A stretch of 9,240 nt of DNA from a bacterium (lineage in GTDB: Bacteria > Electryoneota > RPQS01): NCBI GenBank assembly GCA_016721565.1, contig JADKHW010000061.1, positions 1-9,240 on the forward strand. Direction: 5' to 3'. This document shows positions 1-6,672 of the stretch, piece by piece; the stretch's first letter is position 1; every line of letters begins with the position of its first letter. Under the pieces are notes generated by a model. The model had not been told where the DNA came from, did not search any database, and was given only the letters and a program-made list of their open reading frames with translations. Both the position numbers and the translations under genes were made by a program.

Positions 1-365
1 TTCGTGCCTGAATACGTCGCCGAAGAATACGGCTTGGGTTACGACAAATCATTTCGCCTGAATCTTGGCAGTTACGACCGCACCGCAGAAGTTTTAATCA
101 GTGATGCGTTCATGCAAGAAGAAGTTCCAGACGGAACTCTGACCAGATCATTCACAAGACGTCTTGACCAATGCCCGCCGTATGGCCCGGTGCCCACCGA
201 GTCACACGTCAGTCAGTCGGACTGTTCATGTTTTGGATTGGGCCGGGTCACGCCTACCCCCGTTTCGTGTATCCACATTCGGTTAACATGGATAGGTTCA
301 CCAACCGAATGAGCGAACACTATATCAAGCACATCAGCTACGTCATGAGACCTCTGAATCGCTAA
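1..365 (+). pseudogene. 3' part of an unidentified gene, frame-disrupted
   Basis: I do not recognise this gene. The plus-strand frame that enters at the window edge reads a protein-like stretch to about position 170 (…VAEEYGLGYDKSFRLNLGSY…, then ISDAFMQEEVPDG). Further on, that frame turns into low-quality sequence rich in Cys, Ser and Pro. A second plus-strand frame then takes over from about 226 to the TAA at 363-365 (FMFWIGPGHAYPRFVYPHS, then MSEHYIKHISYVMRPLNR). The simplest reading is one gene cut by the window edge, with at least one frame change between about 170 and 226. Its stop abuts the ATG at 366 (TAAATG), so it was probably translationally coupled to the glycosyltransferase-like gene. 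That neighbour hints at surface-polysaccharide synthesis, but this is inference only. A minus-strand frame at 213-668 is a shadow. Confidence 0.4.
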
Positions 366-1119
366 ATGCCCGGGTACATTGTTCACAGTGGTTGGTGGTG
401 TGACGAATCGCGCAGGCACATCGGCGCGAACTACAACGAATCCGATGACCGCATCCGCACTCCGAAGTTCTTTGATGTCTGGTACGATTGCGTCACGAAA
501 TTCTCGAACCCCGAGAAGATCATCGTCATAGATTCCGCAAGCCCGCTGAAGCCAGACATATCCGGCAAGTCCGTTGAATGGGTAAACCTGAAGACGAATT
601 TTAAGCACGGCATGGTCTGCGAAGGGCAATACGGAGGTTGTTGGAGGAGCCTTCGCGCTCAGCGCCATGTACGCCTATCTGAATGATGCCAGGTATTCAG
701 TTTTCTTAGAGGCAAGTTGCCTAATCGTAGGGAAAGGTCATCGAACCCGCCATCGAAAAGCATGGCCCGCGCTGACACATCTCTATGGCGGTTCAAGTGT
801 CACGTCCGCATCGAGCGAAGTTCGGTAATCATCAAACGTGATTACATCCTGGCCTTCCTGCGACTTCCTCGGCATGAAGCAAGTGACCGCGATCTCTTCA
901 CCGAAGTAAAATTCCAGCGTATCCAAAAGCGCGAATACGCTCTGTCCTTCGTCGGTCTGAACAAGTCACGCTTCACCCCGATACCCTTCGGCTTCGGTCG
1001 CAATCGACCGCTGGATTGCACACAAAAGCACCTTTACGCCCCAGCAATGGTCGCGTAGAGAACTTCAAGTTGAACAAGCGTGTCCGCGACTCTTTGACCG
1101 CCTTCCTTTGAGTTCCTAA
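366..1119 (+). pseudogene. Glycosyltransferase-like (GT-A fold) protein, multiple frameshifts
   Basis: Reading across frames gives one coherent protein of about 250 residues. Segment 1 runs from ATG 366 to about 640 and holds YIVHSGWW, then PEKIIVIDSASPLKPD and HGMVCEGQYGG. Segment 2, about 640-733 in another frame, holds FALSAMYAYLNDARYSVFLE and CLIVGKG. Segment 3 is about 734-760 (KVIEPAIEK). Segment 4, 762 to about 1010, holds SSVIIKRDYILAFLRL and FTPIPFGFGRNRP. Segment 5 runs from about 1010 to the TAA at 1117-1119 (TPQQWSRRELQVEQACPRLF). The order of an N-terminal IIVIDSASP strand, a central 'alsAmyAyLNDA-Y-vfLE--CL--GKG' block and a late PFGFGRNRP motif resembles a family of hypothetical nucleotide-sugar transferases with a GT-A-like fold. 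This is from memory, not a search. Four frame changes break the gene. The next gene, sufB, is broken in the same way, so sequence error is as likely as real decay. Confidence 0.5.
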
Positions 1120-1135
1120 TTCGATTTTTCAGTCT

Positions 1136-1139
1136 GGAG
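1136..1139 (+). promoter_or_regulatory. Putative ribosome binding site of full-length sufB
   Basis: GGAG stands five bases before position 1145, where AT(A) GCT GAA TCA would read M-A-E-S if the ATA were ATG or served as a start. The spacing is right for a Shine-Dalgarno site. The TATAAT at 1141-1146 overlaps this start and so is probably not the sufB promoter. Confidence 0.35.
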
Positions 1140-1144
1140 ATATA

Positions 1145-1336
1145 ATAGCTGAATCAAAGAATTCACTCACGACCTCGACAACTACAGGCGCTACGGCTTC
1201 CATATGCGGAGCATAACATAGTCAAGCTTCCCAAGGGGTTGTCAAGCAGATCGTCGAGAATCTCACGCTACAAAATGAACCTGGTGGATGTTGAATCTGC
1301 GTTTGAAAGGCCTGACTAGCTCTACAACAAGCCACA
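1145..1336 (+). pseudogene. sufB: N-terminal codons of SufB, split across frames
   Basis: SufB proteins normally have about 60-75 residues before the P-x-W-G-x-D-L motif with which the clean frame begins. They are present here but scattered. Around 1145 one frame reads AESKNSLT. Frame 1 from 1171 reads DLDNYRRYGFHM. Frame 3 from 1209 reads EHNIVKLPKGLS. Frame 2 from 1247 reads QIVENLTLQNEPG. Frame 1 from 1288 reads MLNLRLK. Frame 2 from 1316 reads LALQQATLPEWG. Joined, they give the expected SufB order: YGF, then KGLS, then I-x-x-NEPxWML-x-x-RLKAL, then PEWG. About five single-base changes would restore one frame and a protein of about 468 residues, the usual size. As read, the N-terminus cannot be made in one piece. 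Because SufB is normally indispensable where SUF is the only system, sequence error is the likelier cause. Confidence 0.65.
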
Positions 1337-2548
1337 TTGCCCGAGTGGGGACCGGACTTGAAGGTAATCGACTTTGAAGACATCCACTACTATATCAAGC
1401 CCTCAGATAAGGTCGAGCACGATTGGGACGCCGTTCCCAAAGAAATCCGCGAGACCTACGACAAGCTCGGAATTCCCGAAGCCGAGAAGAATTTCCTCGC
1501 TGGCGTTGGGGCACAATATGAAAGCGAAGTTGTTTACCACTCCTTGCAAGAGCAGTGGAGCAAACTTGGCGTCATTTTCCTCGATACCGACACCGGCTTG
1601 CGCGAGCATCCCGAAATCTTCAAAGAGTATTTCGCCAAAGCCATTCCCGCCGGAGACAACAAGCTCGCCGCGCTGAATACGGCAGTCTGGTCCGGTGGAA
1701 GCTTTATCTACATCCCGAAGGGCGTGCACGTCACAATTCCGCTCCAAGCCTATTTCCGCATCAACGCGAAAAACTCCGGCCAGTTCGAGCGCACGCTAAT
1801 CATCGCCGATGAAGGCTCCAACGTCCACTACGTTGAAGGCTGCACTGCGCCAGTCTATTCGAGCGACTCACTGCACTCCGCCGTCGTCGAAATCTACTGC
1901 AAGAAGAATTCGCGCGTGCGCTACACCACGATTCAAAATTGGTCGAAGAACGTGTATAATCTCGTCACCAAGCGCGCCATCGCCGAAGAGGGCGCCACGA
2001 TGGAATGGGTCGATTGCAACATCGGTTCTAAGATCACAATGAAGTATCCGTCAGTCTATCTGATGGGTCGCGGCGCAAAAGCGGACATTCTCTCCGTCGC
2101 CTATGCAGGCTCAGGCATGCACACCGAAGCCGGAGCAAAGGTCGTTCACAAGGCTCCTGACACAACGAGTGTCATCATCTCGAAGTCCATTTCTCGCGGC
2201 GGCGGCAGAACGTCCTATCGTGGTTTGGTTGAAGTCGCCAAAGGCGCGACCAACAGCAAGAGCACCGTCAGTTGCGACGCGCTTCTGCTTGATGATCACA
2301 GCCGCAGCGACACCTATCCCTACATGAACATTCAGGAAGATCGCGTCGAACTCGGTCACGAAGCCACGGTTTCCAAGATCGGTGACGAGCAGGTCTTCTA
2401 TTTGCAAAGTCGCGGTATTTCCGAATCGGAAGCCATGACCATGATCGTTCGCGGTTTCATCGAGCCGGTCGTCAAAGAACTCCCGATGGAATACGCTCTT
2501 GAAATGAATCGTCTCATCCAGCTCCAAATGGAGGGTTCTGTTGGCTGA
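1337..2548 (+). CDS. sufB: Fe-S cluster assembly scaffold protein SufB
   Basis: SufB is the core scaffold subunit of the cytosolic SufBCD complex, on which Fe-S clusters are built from sulfur delivered by SufS and its partner. The 403-residue open frame matches the family throughout: WGPDLKVIDFEDIHYYIKP at the start, GSFIYIPKGV at about 121-130, AYFRINAKNSGQFERTLIIA at about 138-157, DEGSNVHYVEGCTAP at about 158-172, NLVTKRA at about 208-214, and HEATVSKIGDEQ with the conserved His/Glu at about 341-352. The Cys in STVSCDALL (residue 313 of this frame) corresponds to the conserved scaffold cysteine (Cys405 in E. coli SufB). The frame ends in the typical EGSVG. It lacks the insertion seen before NFVTKRG in longer proteobacterial and cyanobacterial SufB. 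The TTG at 1337 falls inside the protein and is not a credible start; about 65 N-terminal residues are encoded upstream in disrupted frames. The stop overlaps sufD by 8 bases. Confidence 0.95.
   Translation: MPEWGPDLKVIDFEDIHYYIKPSDKVEHDWDAVPKEIRETYDKLGIPEAEKNFLAGVGAQYESEVVYHSLQEQWSKLGVIFLDTDTGLREHPEIFKEYFAKAIPAGDNKLAALNTAVWSGGSFIYIPKGVHVTIPLQAYFRINAKNSGQFERTLIIADEGSNVHYVEGCTAPVYSSDSLHSAVVEIYCKKNSRVRYTTIQNWSKNVYNLVTKRAIAEEGATMEWVDCNIGSKITMKYPSVYLMGRGAKADILSVAYAGSGMHTEAGAKVVHKAPDTTSVIISKSISRGGGRTSYRGLVEVAKGATNSKSTVSCDALLLDDHSRSDTYPYMNIQEDRVELGHEATVSKIGDEQVFYLQSRGISESEAMTMIVRGFIEPVVKELPMEYALEMNRLIQLQMEGSVG
2530..2535 (+). promoter_or_regulatory. Ribosome binding site deciding the sufD TTG start
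   Basis: GGAGGG lies five bases before TTG 2541, inside the last codons of sufB. It supports the TTG start and translational coupling of sufD to sufB. Confidence 0.7.
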
Positions 2549-3752
2549 GACACGCACTCAAACATTACCGATGAGCTATCTCGAAAAAATATCTGCCGGT
2601 CATTCGCTCTTTTCGTCAGACGACCGTGCGCAATCTCTTAGTCAGGCCCGCGCCGCTTCCACTCCTGCCAAGGATATCGAAGAATGGCGCAAAACAACCG
2701 ACGCCTTCCGTGGAACAACGTTGAATCCGCGACGGATGCCACGCGCTTTGGAAACGTCCATCAATGTCCGCAACGGCTTGACGCAAGACGCGCTCGTCGC
2801 CACAGCGAACGACCGCGAGCTGTTCACATCCATGCTTCAAGTTGAGGCTGACAATTTCGACAGCAAATTCCTGCACTACCATCGTGCCTTAACTGCACAG
2901 CCGATCTGTTTGCGTATTCCCGCAAACACGACAGGTGTTGTAATTGATCTTTCGCATCGTCATTTCGGATCAGGACTCGCCGCACCGACGACGTTGATTG
3001 TTGTCGAACGCGGAGCCGAAGCCATCGTGTTTGATCGTTGGCATACGGACAGCAAAGATTGCCCGATCATCGGCCGGACTGAAATTGTGGTCAAGCAAGG
3101 TGCTCGTTTGCATTATGTTCACGACGAGCACACGCCCGCGGACTCTGCTATCTATCGGACGGGCCGCATCCAAGTCGAGCGCGACGGCTATCTTAATTGG
3201 TGCGCCTTCACAACCGGTGGAGCATGGCACGTCGCCAAGTTGCGCATGGATCTGATTGGTGTGAATACCGAATGTCATTTGAGCGGTCTGTTCAGTGGCA
3301 TCGGCAAAGCCCGCGCTGAGCATCGCACGCATCAGCATCACGGTACACCAAACGGATTCTCGAATTTGTTGTTTAAGACGATCCTGGCCGGTGAATCACA
3401 TTCGATCTATCAAGGCATCATCACCGTTCCGCAAATCGCGCAAAAGACTGATGCCTATCAAACATGCCGTAACCTAATGCTCGATCCCGGCACGCACGCG
3501 GACGCAATTCCCAAGCTTGAGATCATCGCTGACGACGTGAAGTGCAGTCACGGCGCGTCAATCGGCACGTTGAACAAAGAGCAGTTGTTCTATCTGCAAA
3601 CGCGTGGTTTGACCTACCGCGAAGCGATGACCGCGATCGGTATGGGCTTCGGCGAACAAGTCATTCAAAACGTTCCGGAAGTCTTGGAAGACGTGCGACA
3701 GAGTTGGCGTGAACGTGTTGCGCAAGCTGTCGGTCTGGCATCGGGACACTGA
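2541..3752 (+). CDS. sufD: Fe-S cluster assembly protein SufD
   Basis: SufD pairs with SufB and SufC in the cytosolic scaffold complex and is thought to help iron enter during cluster assembly. The 403-residue protein has the family layout. A variable N-terminus contains IEEWRKTTD at about 46-54. A central right-handed beta-helix follows (DLSHRHFGSGLAAPTTLIVV at about 136-155, and GKARAEHRTHQHHGTPN at about 255-271). The conserved end has DDVKCSHGASIGTLNKEQLF at about 331-350, then YLQTRGLTYREA. H337 in the KCSHGA motif corresponds to the His needed for activity in E. coli SufD (His360), and C335 is the neighbouring conserved Cys. The TTG start is set by GGAGGG five bases upstream, and the gene overlaps sufB by 8 bases. 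sufC, often next to these two genes, is absent. A hairpin terminator follows. Confidence 0.93.
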   Translation: MAETRTQTLPMSYLEKISAGHSLFSSDDRAQSLSQARAASTPAKDIEEWRKTTDAFRGTTLNPRRMPRALETSINVRNGLTQDALVATANDRELFTSMLQVEADNFDSKFLHYHRALTAQPICLRIPANTTGVVIDLSHRHFGSGLAAPTTLIVVERGAEAIVFDRWHTDSKDCPIIGRTEIVVKQGARLHYVHDEHTPADSAIYRTGRIQVERDGYLNWCAFTTGGAWHVAKLRMDLIGVNTECHLSGLFSGIGKARAEHRTHQHHGTPNGFSNLLFKTILAGESHSIYQGIITVPQIAQKTDAYQTCRNLMLDPGTHADAIPKLEIIADDVKCSHGASIGTLNKEQLFYLQTRGLTYREAMTAIGMGFGEQVIQNVPEVLEDVRQSWRERVAQAVGLASGH

Positions 3753-3765
3753 CGGAAATCACAAA

Positions 3766-3800
3766 CGCCCCGGTGCATGATTCAGCACGGGGCGCTTCTG
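3766..3800 (+). terminator. Hairpin terminator after sufD
   Basis: CGCCCC-G-GTGC at 3766-3776 pairs with GCACGGGGCG at 3785-3794. This makes ten base pairs with one bulged G (3772) and an 8-base loop, and CTTCTGT follows. The stem is strong but the T tract is weak. It lies between convergent genes (sufD and the minus-strand lipoprotein) and may act on both. Confidence 0.6.
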
Positions 3801-3839
3801 TATGATGCGGGCTATATATGTCCCGCTAAATTGGATGTG

Positions 3840-4421
3840 TCAGTTTCGTTGGGTCAAACGACGGCCAATGATGTAACGTGAGAAGTGCAAGACCTTGCAT
3901 TCAATCCAACCGTTGTCTGGATTAACCCATGTGTCGAGTTCTTCAAACTGTCCGCTGTCTGGATTGTAATAGTAGTATGCAACATCTGCGGCAAATGTGT
4001 TCTCTGGAAATTCGATTACCGTGGAGTCGATCCACAGCCCCACAGAATCCGTAAATTGCATTCCCGTCGGTCCGTATTCAAGCTGTGAGTACGTTGCATC
4101 TTTGACTATAATATCGCACTCAAGGTTTGGGTGACTTCCAAGGCATCCGGGATACACGAACAAACCAACCATATCTTCAATCTGGATATGTGTTGTGTCA
4201 ACGTTAGTTACCCACAATGCCGCATGAAAATCAGCAGCCGTGGCGCGTGCTCTACCTGAGTCGCTCCACCAGAAAAATTCTGCCCCTTCCCCCGGTCCGG
4301 CTTCAAGCATCTCTTGAGTCGGTTCGGCTGGAAAGCTGACAGGTGCGGTGTCGCTGTCGTCATCGCATCCAATGGTGAAAAGCACCACAAGATACAAAGG
4401 CAAGTATAGGAATCGGTTCAT
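3840..4421 (-). CDS. Predicted lipoprotein with a ZU5-like beta-sandwich domain
   Basis: This is a 193-residue secreted lipoprotein of unknown function. The N-terminus MNRFLYLPLYLVVLFTIGC is a signal peptide ending in a lipobox-like T-I-G-C, with lipidation expected at C19. An acidic linker (DDDSD) follows. The C-terminal part has YGPTGMQFTDSVGLWID at about 116-132, then YYYYNPDSGQFEELDTW, a VNPDNGWIECKV strand and HFSRYIIG. This 'GP-G--F … YY---G-w--l … vdp--g-----v-HFS-Y' pattern occurs in bacterial surface proteins with ZU5-like beta-sandwich domains. This is recognition from memory, so the family call is moderate. The ATG has a good ribosome site (AGGTGG about 6 bases upstream) and its own promoter at 4444-4471. 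The gene lies opposite to the SUF genes and interrupts them. No functional link to cluster assembly is visible. Confidence 0.75.
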   Translation of the reverse strand: MNRFLYLPLYLVVLFTIGCDDDSDTAPVSFPAEPTQEMLEAGPGEGAEFFWWSDSGRARATAADFHAALWVTNVDTTHIQIEDMVGLFVYPGCLGSHPNLECDIIVKDATYSQLEYGPTGMQFTDSVGLWIDSTVIEFPENTFAADVAYYYYNPDSGQFEELDTWVNPDNGWIECKVLHFSRYIIGRRLTQRN

Positions 4422-4443
4422 CTAAACCACCTGAGCTTGTCTA

Positions 4444-4471
4444 ATGATAGTAATGCCATAGTAGATGGCAA
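4444..4471 (-). promoter_or_regulatory. Sigma-70-type promoter of the lipoprotein gene
   Basis: On the minus strand, TTGCCA (4466-4471) and TATCAT (4444-4449) are separated by 16 bases. Each matches five of six consensus positions. They lie about 25 bases before the ATG at 4421, with the AGGTGG ribosome site in between. Confidence 0.55.
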
Positions 4472-4516
4472 ACAATAGGCCACAATCAAAAATACGACAT
4501 TGTCACTCTAATTAGC

Positions 4517-4864
4517 ATGAGCCAAGACACGCAGTTAGTCAAAATTTGTTCGGTTTCGGATCTCCCCCGCAACGGCGGAAAAGGTTTTCAAGTTGGGTCT
4601 CTCGAATTAGCGATATTTCAGTCAGACGGCAAGCTCTACGCGACGAGCGATCTCTGTTCGCACGAAGATGAGTACTTGACCGACGGCTGGCTTGAAGGAA
4701 ATTGCATTGAATGTCCCCGGCACGGTGCGCGTTTTTCACTTGATACCGGTGAAGCGCTGTCACTTCCTGCCACGGAACCGATTCAGGTTTTCGCGGTAGA
4801 AAAGAAAGACGACGACATCTACGTCGCCATTCCTGTTAAGTACTTGCAGGCGGAAGGAGCCTGA
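4517..4864 (+). CDS. Small Rieske-type [2Fe-2S] ferredoxin of the SUF locus
   Basis: This 115-residue single-domain Rieske protein resembles the ferredoxin subunits of ring-hydroxylating dioxygenases and NirD. Its cluster ligands are all present: C47 and H49 in DLCSHED, and C66 and H69 in CIECPRHGARF. This gives CxH-16-CxxH, the normal spacing. The downstream SLDTGEAL and the C-terminal strand IYVAIPVKY are also typical. There is no signal peptide or membrane segment, so it is cytosolic. Two bases separate it from sufS, so the two are almost certainly cotranscribed. From general knowledge, many actinobacterial suf operons carry a similar Rieske gene after sufD. A role as electron donor in cluster assembly is plausible but unproven. 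It has no clear Shine-Dalgarno site before its ATG, and I see no clear forward promoter in 4422-4516. Confidence 0.88.
   Translation: MSQDTQLVKICSVSDLPRNGGKGFQVGSLELAIFQSDGKLYATSDLCSHEDEYLTDGWLEGNCIECPRHGARFSLDTGEALSLPATEPIQVFAVEKKDDDIYVAIPVKYLQAEGA
4853..4859 (+). promoter_or_regulatory. Ribosome binding site deciding the sufS GTG start
   Basis: GAAGGAG ends seven bases before GTG 4867, within the last codons of the Rieske gene. It selects GTG over later in-frame starts and implies coupled translation. Confidence 0.65.
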
Positions 4865-4866
4865 TT

Positions 4867-6085
4867 GTGATATTGGGACGCGACGTCCGCAAGGACTTTC
4901 CCATATTGAACGTAAAAGTCAACGGAAAACCGTTGGTCTATTTGGATAGTGCCGCAAGCTCACAAAAGCCCAATGAAGTGATGACGGCCTATTGCAAGTT
5001 CTGTGAATCTCGCTACGCCAATGTGCATCGCGGTATTCACACCCTGGGTGAGGCCGCAACGGGTGACTACGAAGGCGCGCGGAAAGCGATTGCTGATTTC
5101 ATCAAAGCGCCTGCGCTCGAGGGGTTGATCTTCACGCGCGGCACGACGGAATCAATTAATCTCGTTGCGCATTCGTTTGGTGAAAAAATTTATCAAGCAC
5201 GGTCAATCAATTGTCTTGACTCCGATGGAGCATCATGCCAACTTGGTTCCGTGGCAATTGGTGGCAAAATCGGTCGGCGCAGAACTGCGGTTCATTCCGA
5301 TCAAGAGCGACGGCACTCTCGATCTGGTTGAAGCTCGCAAGCTGATTGATTCTAAGACAGCGCTCGTTGCTGTTACGCACTCTTCAAATGTGCTTGGCAC
5401 AATCAATCCTGTTGGCGAACTTGTTCAGCTTGCACACAAAGTGGGTGCGCGCATTCTAATTGACGGCGCGCAATCTGTTCCGCACATGCCGATTAACTTG
5501 CGCGAATTAAATCCCGACTTCTACGCCTTCTCCGCGCACAAAATGCTCGGCCCTACTGGAATCGGCGTGCTTTACGGCAATCCCGAAATCTTGAATGACA
5601 TGGAACCGTACATGACGGGAGGCGAGATGATCCGTGAGGTCTTTCTCGATCATGCGACGTGGAACAGTCTCCCGCACAAGTTTGAGGCGGGAACTCCTGC
5701 AATTGCTGAAGCCGTGAGCCTAACCGCTGCCGTCAAATATCTTGAAGCCATCGGCATGGATCGCATTGCTCAATACGACCATCATCTGACAATGCACGCG
5801 CTTGAAAAACTTTCAGCCGAAAACGACCTCGAAATCTACGGCCCACGCACGCAGCGTGGAGCGGTGATATCGTTCAACGTCCCCGGTATTCACCCGCACG
5901 ACATGGCAGCCTTGCTCGACCGCGAGGGCGTCGCCATTCGCGCTGGACATCATTGCTGTCAACCTCTGATGCGCTGGCTTGGAGTTCAAGCTACAGCACG
6001 AGCGAGTTTCTATCTCTACAACACTCTGGACGACATCGACGCTCTTGTCTCTGCCGTCCGCTCAGCCCGCGCGATTCTTGCATGA
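4867..6085 (+). CDS. sufS: Cysteine desulfurase SufS, one frameshift at 5183-5188
   Basis: SufS is a PLP enzyme that removes sulfur from L-cysteine as a protein-bound persulfide and passes it to SufU. Two overlapping frames join into 405 residues, the usual size. Frame 1 (4867-5187) holds FPILNVKVNGKPLVYLDSAA and RGTTESINLVAHSFGEK. Frame 2 (from 5189) continues FIKHGQSIVLTPMEHHANLV. The joint is an A6 run at 5183-5188 where five A would keep the frame. In fused numbering, the PLP-stacking His is about 122 (MEHHANLVPW), the PLP lysine is K225 (FSAHKMLGPTG) and the catalytic Cys is C363 in RAGHHCCQPLM. These lie one residue from the E. coli SufS positions. A second Cys (C364) directly follows the catalytic one. 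The GTG start has a good ribosome site, and the stop overlaps the sufU start (ATGA). All catalytic residues remain after the shift, so the break is probably a sequence error. Confidence 0.9.
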
Positions 6086-6504
6086 ACGATCTCTACAGCG
6101 ATATCCTGCTCGACCACTACCGCTTGCCCCGCAACAAAGGTAAACTTGCCGATGAGACCTTATCCGTCGAAGGCAAGAACCCGCTCTGCGGTGATGAATT
6201 AATTCTGCATTTGAAAGTACAGGACGGCAAGATTCAAGACATCGCATTTGAAGGCACAGGCTGTGCAATCTCAATGGCCAGCGCTTCGATGTTAACCGAA
6301 GATTTGAAGGGCCGCACACTTGAAGAAGTCCGCCGCCGCATCGACCAATTTCGTGTTCTCATCCGCGAAGGCAAAGAGCCTGAGGGCGAATCAATGGACG
6401 ACATCACGTCACTTATCGGTGTCGCTCAGTTGCCTGTACGTGTAAAATGTGCCACCCTCCCGTGGACGACGATGGAAGAGGCGTTAAAGTCCGCCCCCAA
6501 ATGA
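6082..6504 (+). CDS. sufU: SUF sulfur-transfer / scaffold-like protein SufU
   Basis: SufU is a zinc protein that accepts the persulfide from SufS and passes sulfur to the SufBCD scaffold. The 140-residue protein carries the family's ligand set: C36 and D38 in NPLCGDEL, C61 in GTGCAISMASASML, and C123 in VKCATLPW. The 62-residue gap between the second and third Cys matches the SufU type (as in Bacillus) and is longer than in IscU, because of the REGKEPEGESMDDITSLIGV insertion region. The N-terminal MNDLYSDILLDHYRLPRNKG is also typical. Its start overlaps the sufS stop (ATGA), so the pair is coupled and should be made in similar amounts. A strong terminator ends the unit 15 bases after the stop. 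Confidence 0.95.
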   Translation: MNDLYSDILLDHYRLPRNKGKLADETLSVEGKNPLCGDELILHLKVQDGKIQDIAFEGTGCAISMASASMLTEDLKGRTLEEVRRRIDQFRVLIREGKEPEGESMDDITSLIGVAQLPVRVKCATLPWTTMEEALKSAPK

Positions 6505-6519
6505 ACGTTCAAAATTCCT

Positions 6520-6547
6520 AAAAAAGCCTCGTTTTGAGGCTTTTTTT
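6520..6547 (+). terminator. Rho-independent terminator after sufU
   Basis: GCCTC (6526-6530), loop GTTTT and GAGGC (6536-6540) are followed by T7 (6541-6547) and preceded by A6 (6520-6525). The A and T tracts extend the stem, and the element could stop transcription from either side. It separates the SUF unit from the tyrA unit. Confidence 0.9.
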
Positions 6548-6581
6548 ATGCAATTTCTGCTAACTTGAGGGTCTGTTGCGA

Positions 6582-6610
6582 TTGCTTTAAGCTATAGAGA
6601 AAGTTATATT
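6582..6610 (+). promoter_or_regulatory. Promoter of the tyrA unit
   Basis: TTGCTT (6582-6587) and TATATT (6605-6610) are separated by exactly 17 bases. The -10 matches five of six consensus positions; the -35 keeps only TTG. It sits between the sufU terminator and the first TyrA-like gene. Confidence 0.5.
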
Positions 6611-6672
6611 TCGCATACTGCTGGGATGGCGTGAACTTTGCAGAAACGGGTCCTAAGTCACAAGAGGGCATT

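Noticed and set aside
213..668. Minus-strand open frame of 151 codons
   Set aside because: It lies opposite recognisable protein segments of the plus strand (YIVHSGWW, PEKIIVIDSASP) and shows no family features or ribosome site.
1141..1146. Perfect TATAAT as a sufB promoter
   Set aside because: It sits between the GGAG ribosome site and the reconstructed sufB start, too close to initiate a useful transcript, and no good -35 lies 16-18 bases upstream.
5183..5191. Programmed -1 ribosomal frameshift in sufS
   Set aside because: The protein needs a +1 step, opposite to what an A-rich slippery heptamer gives, and A6 is short for efficient transcriptional slippage. A homopolymer miscall explains it better.
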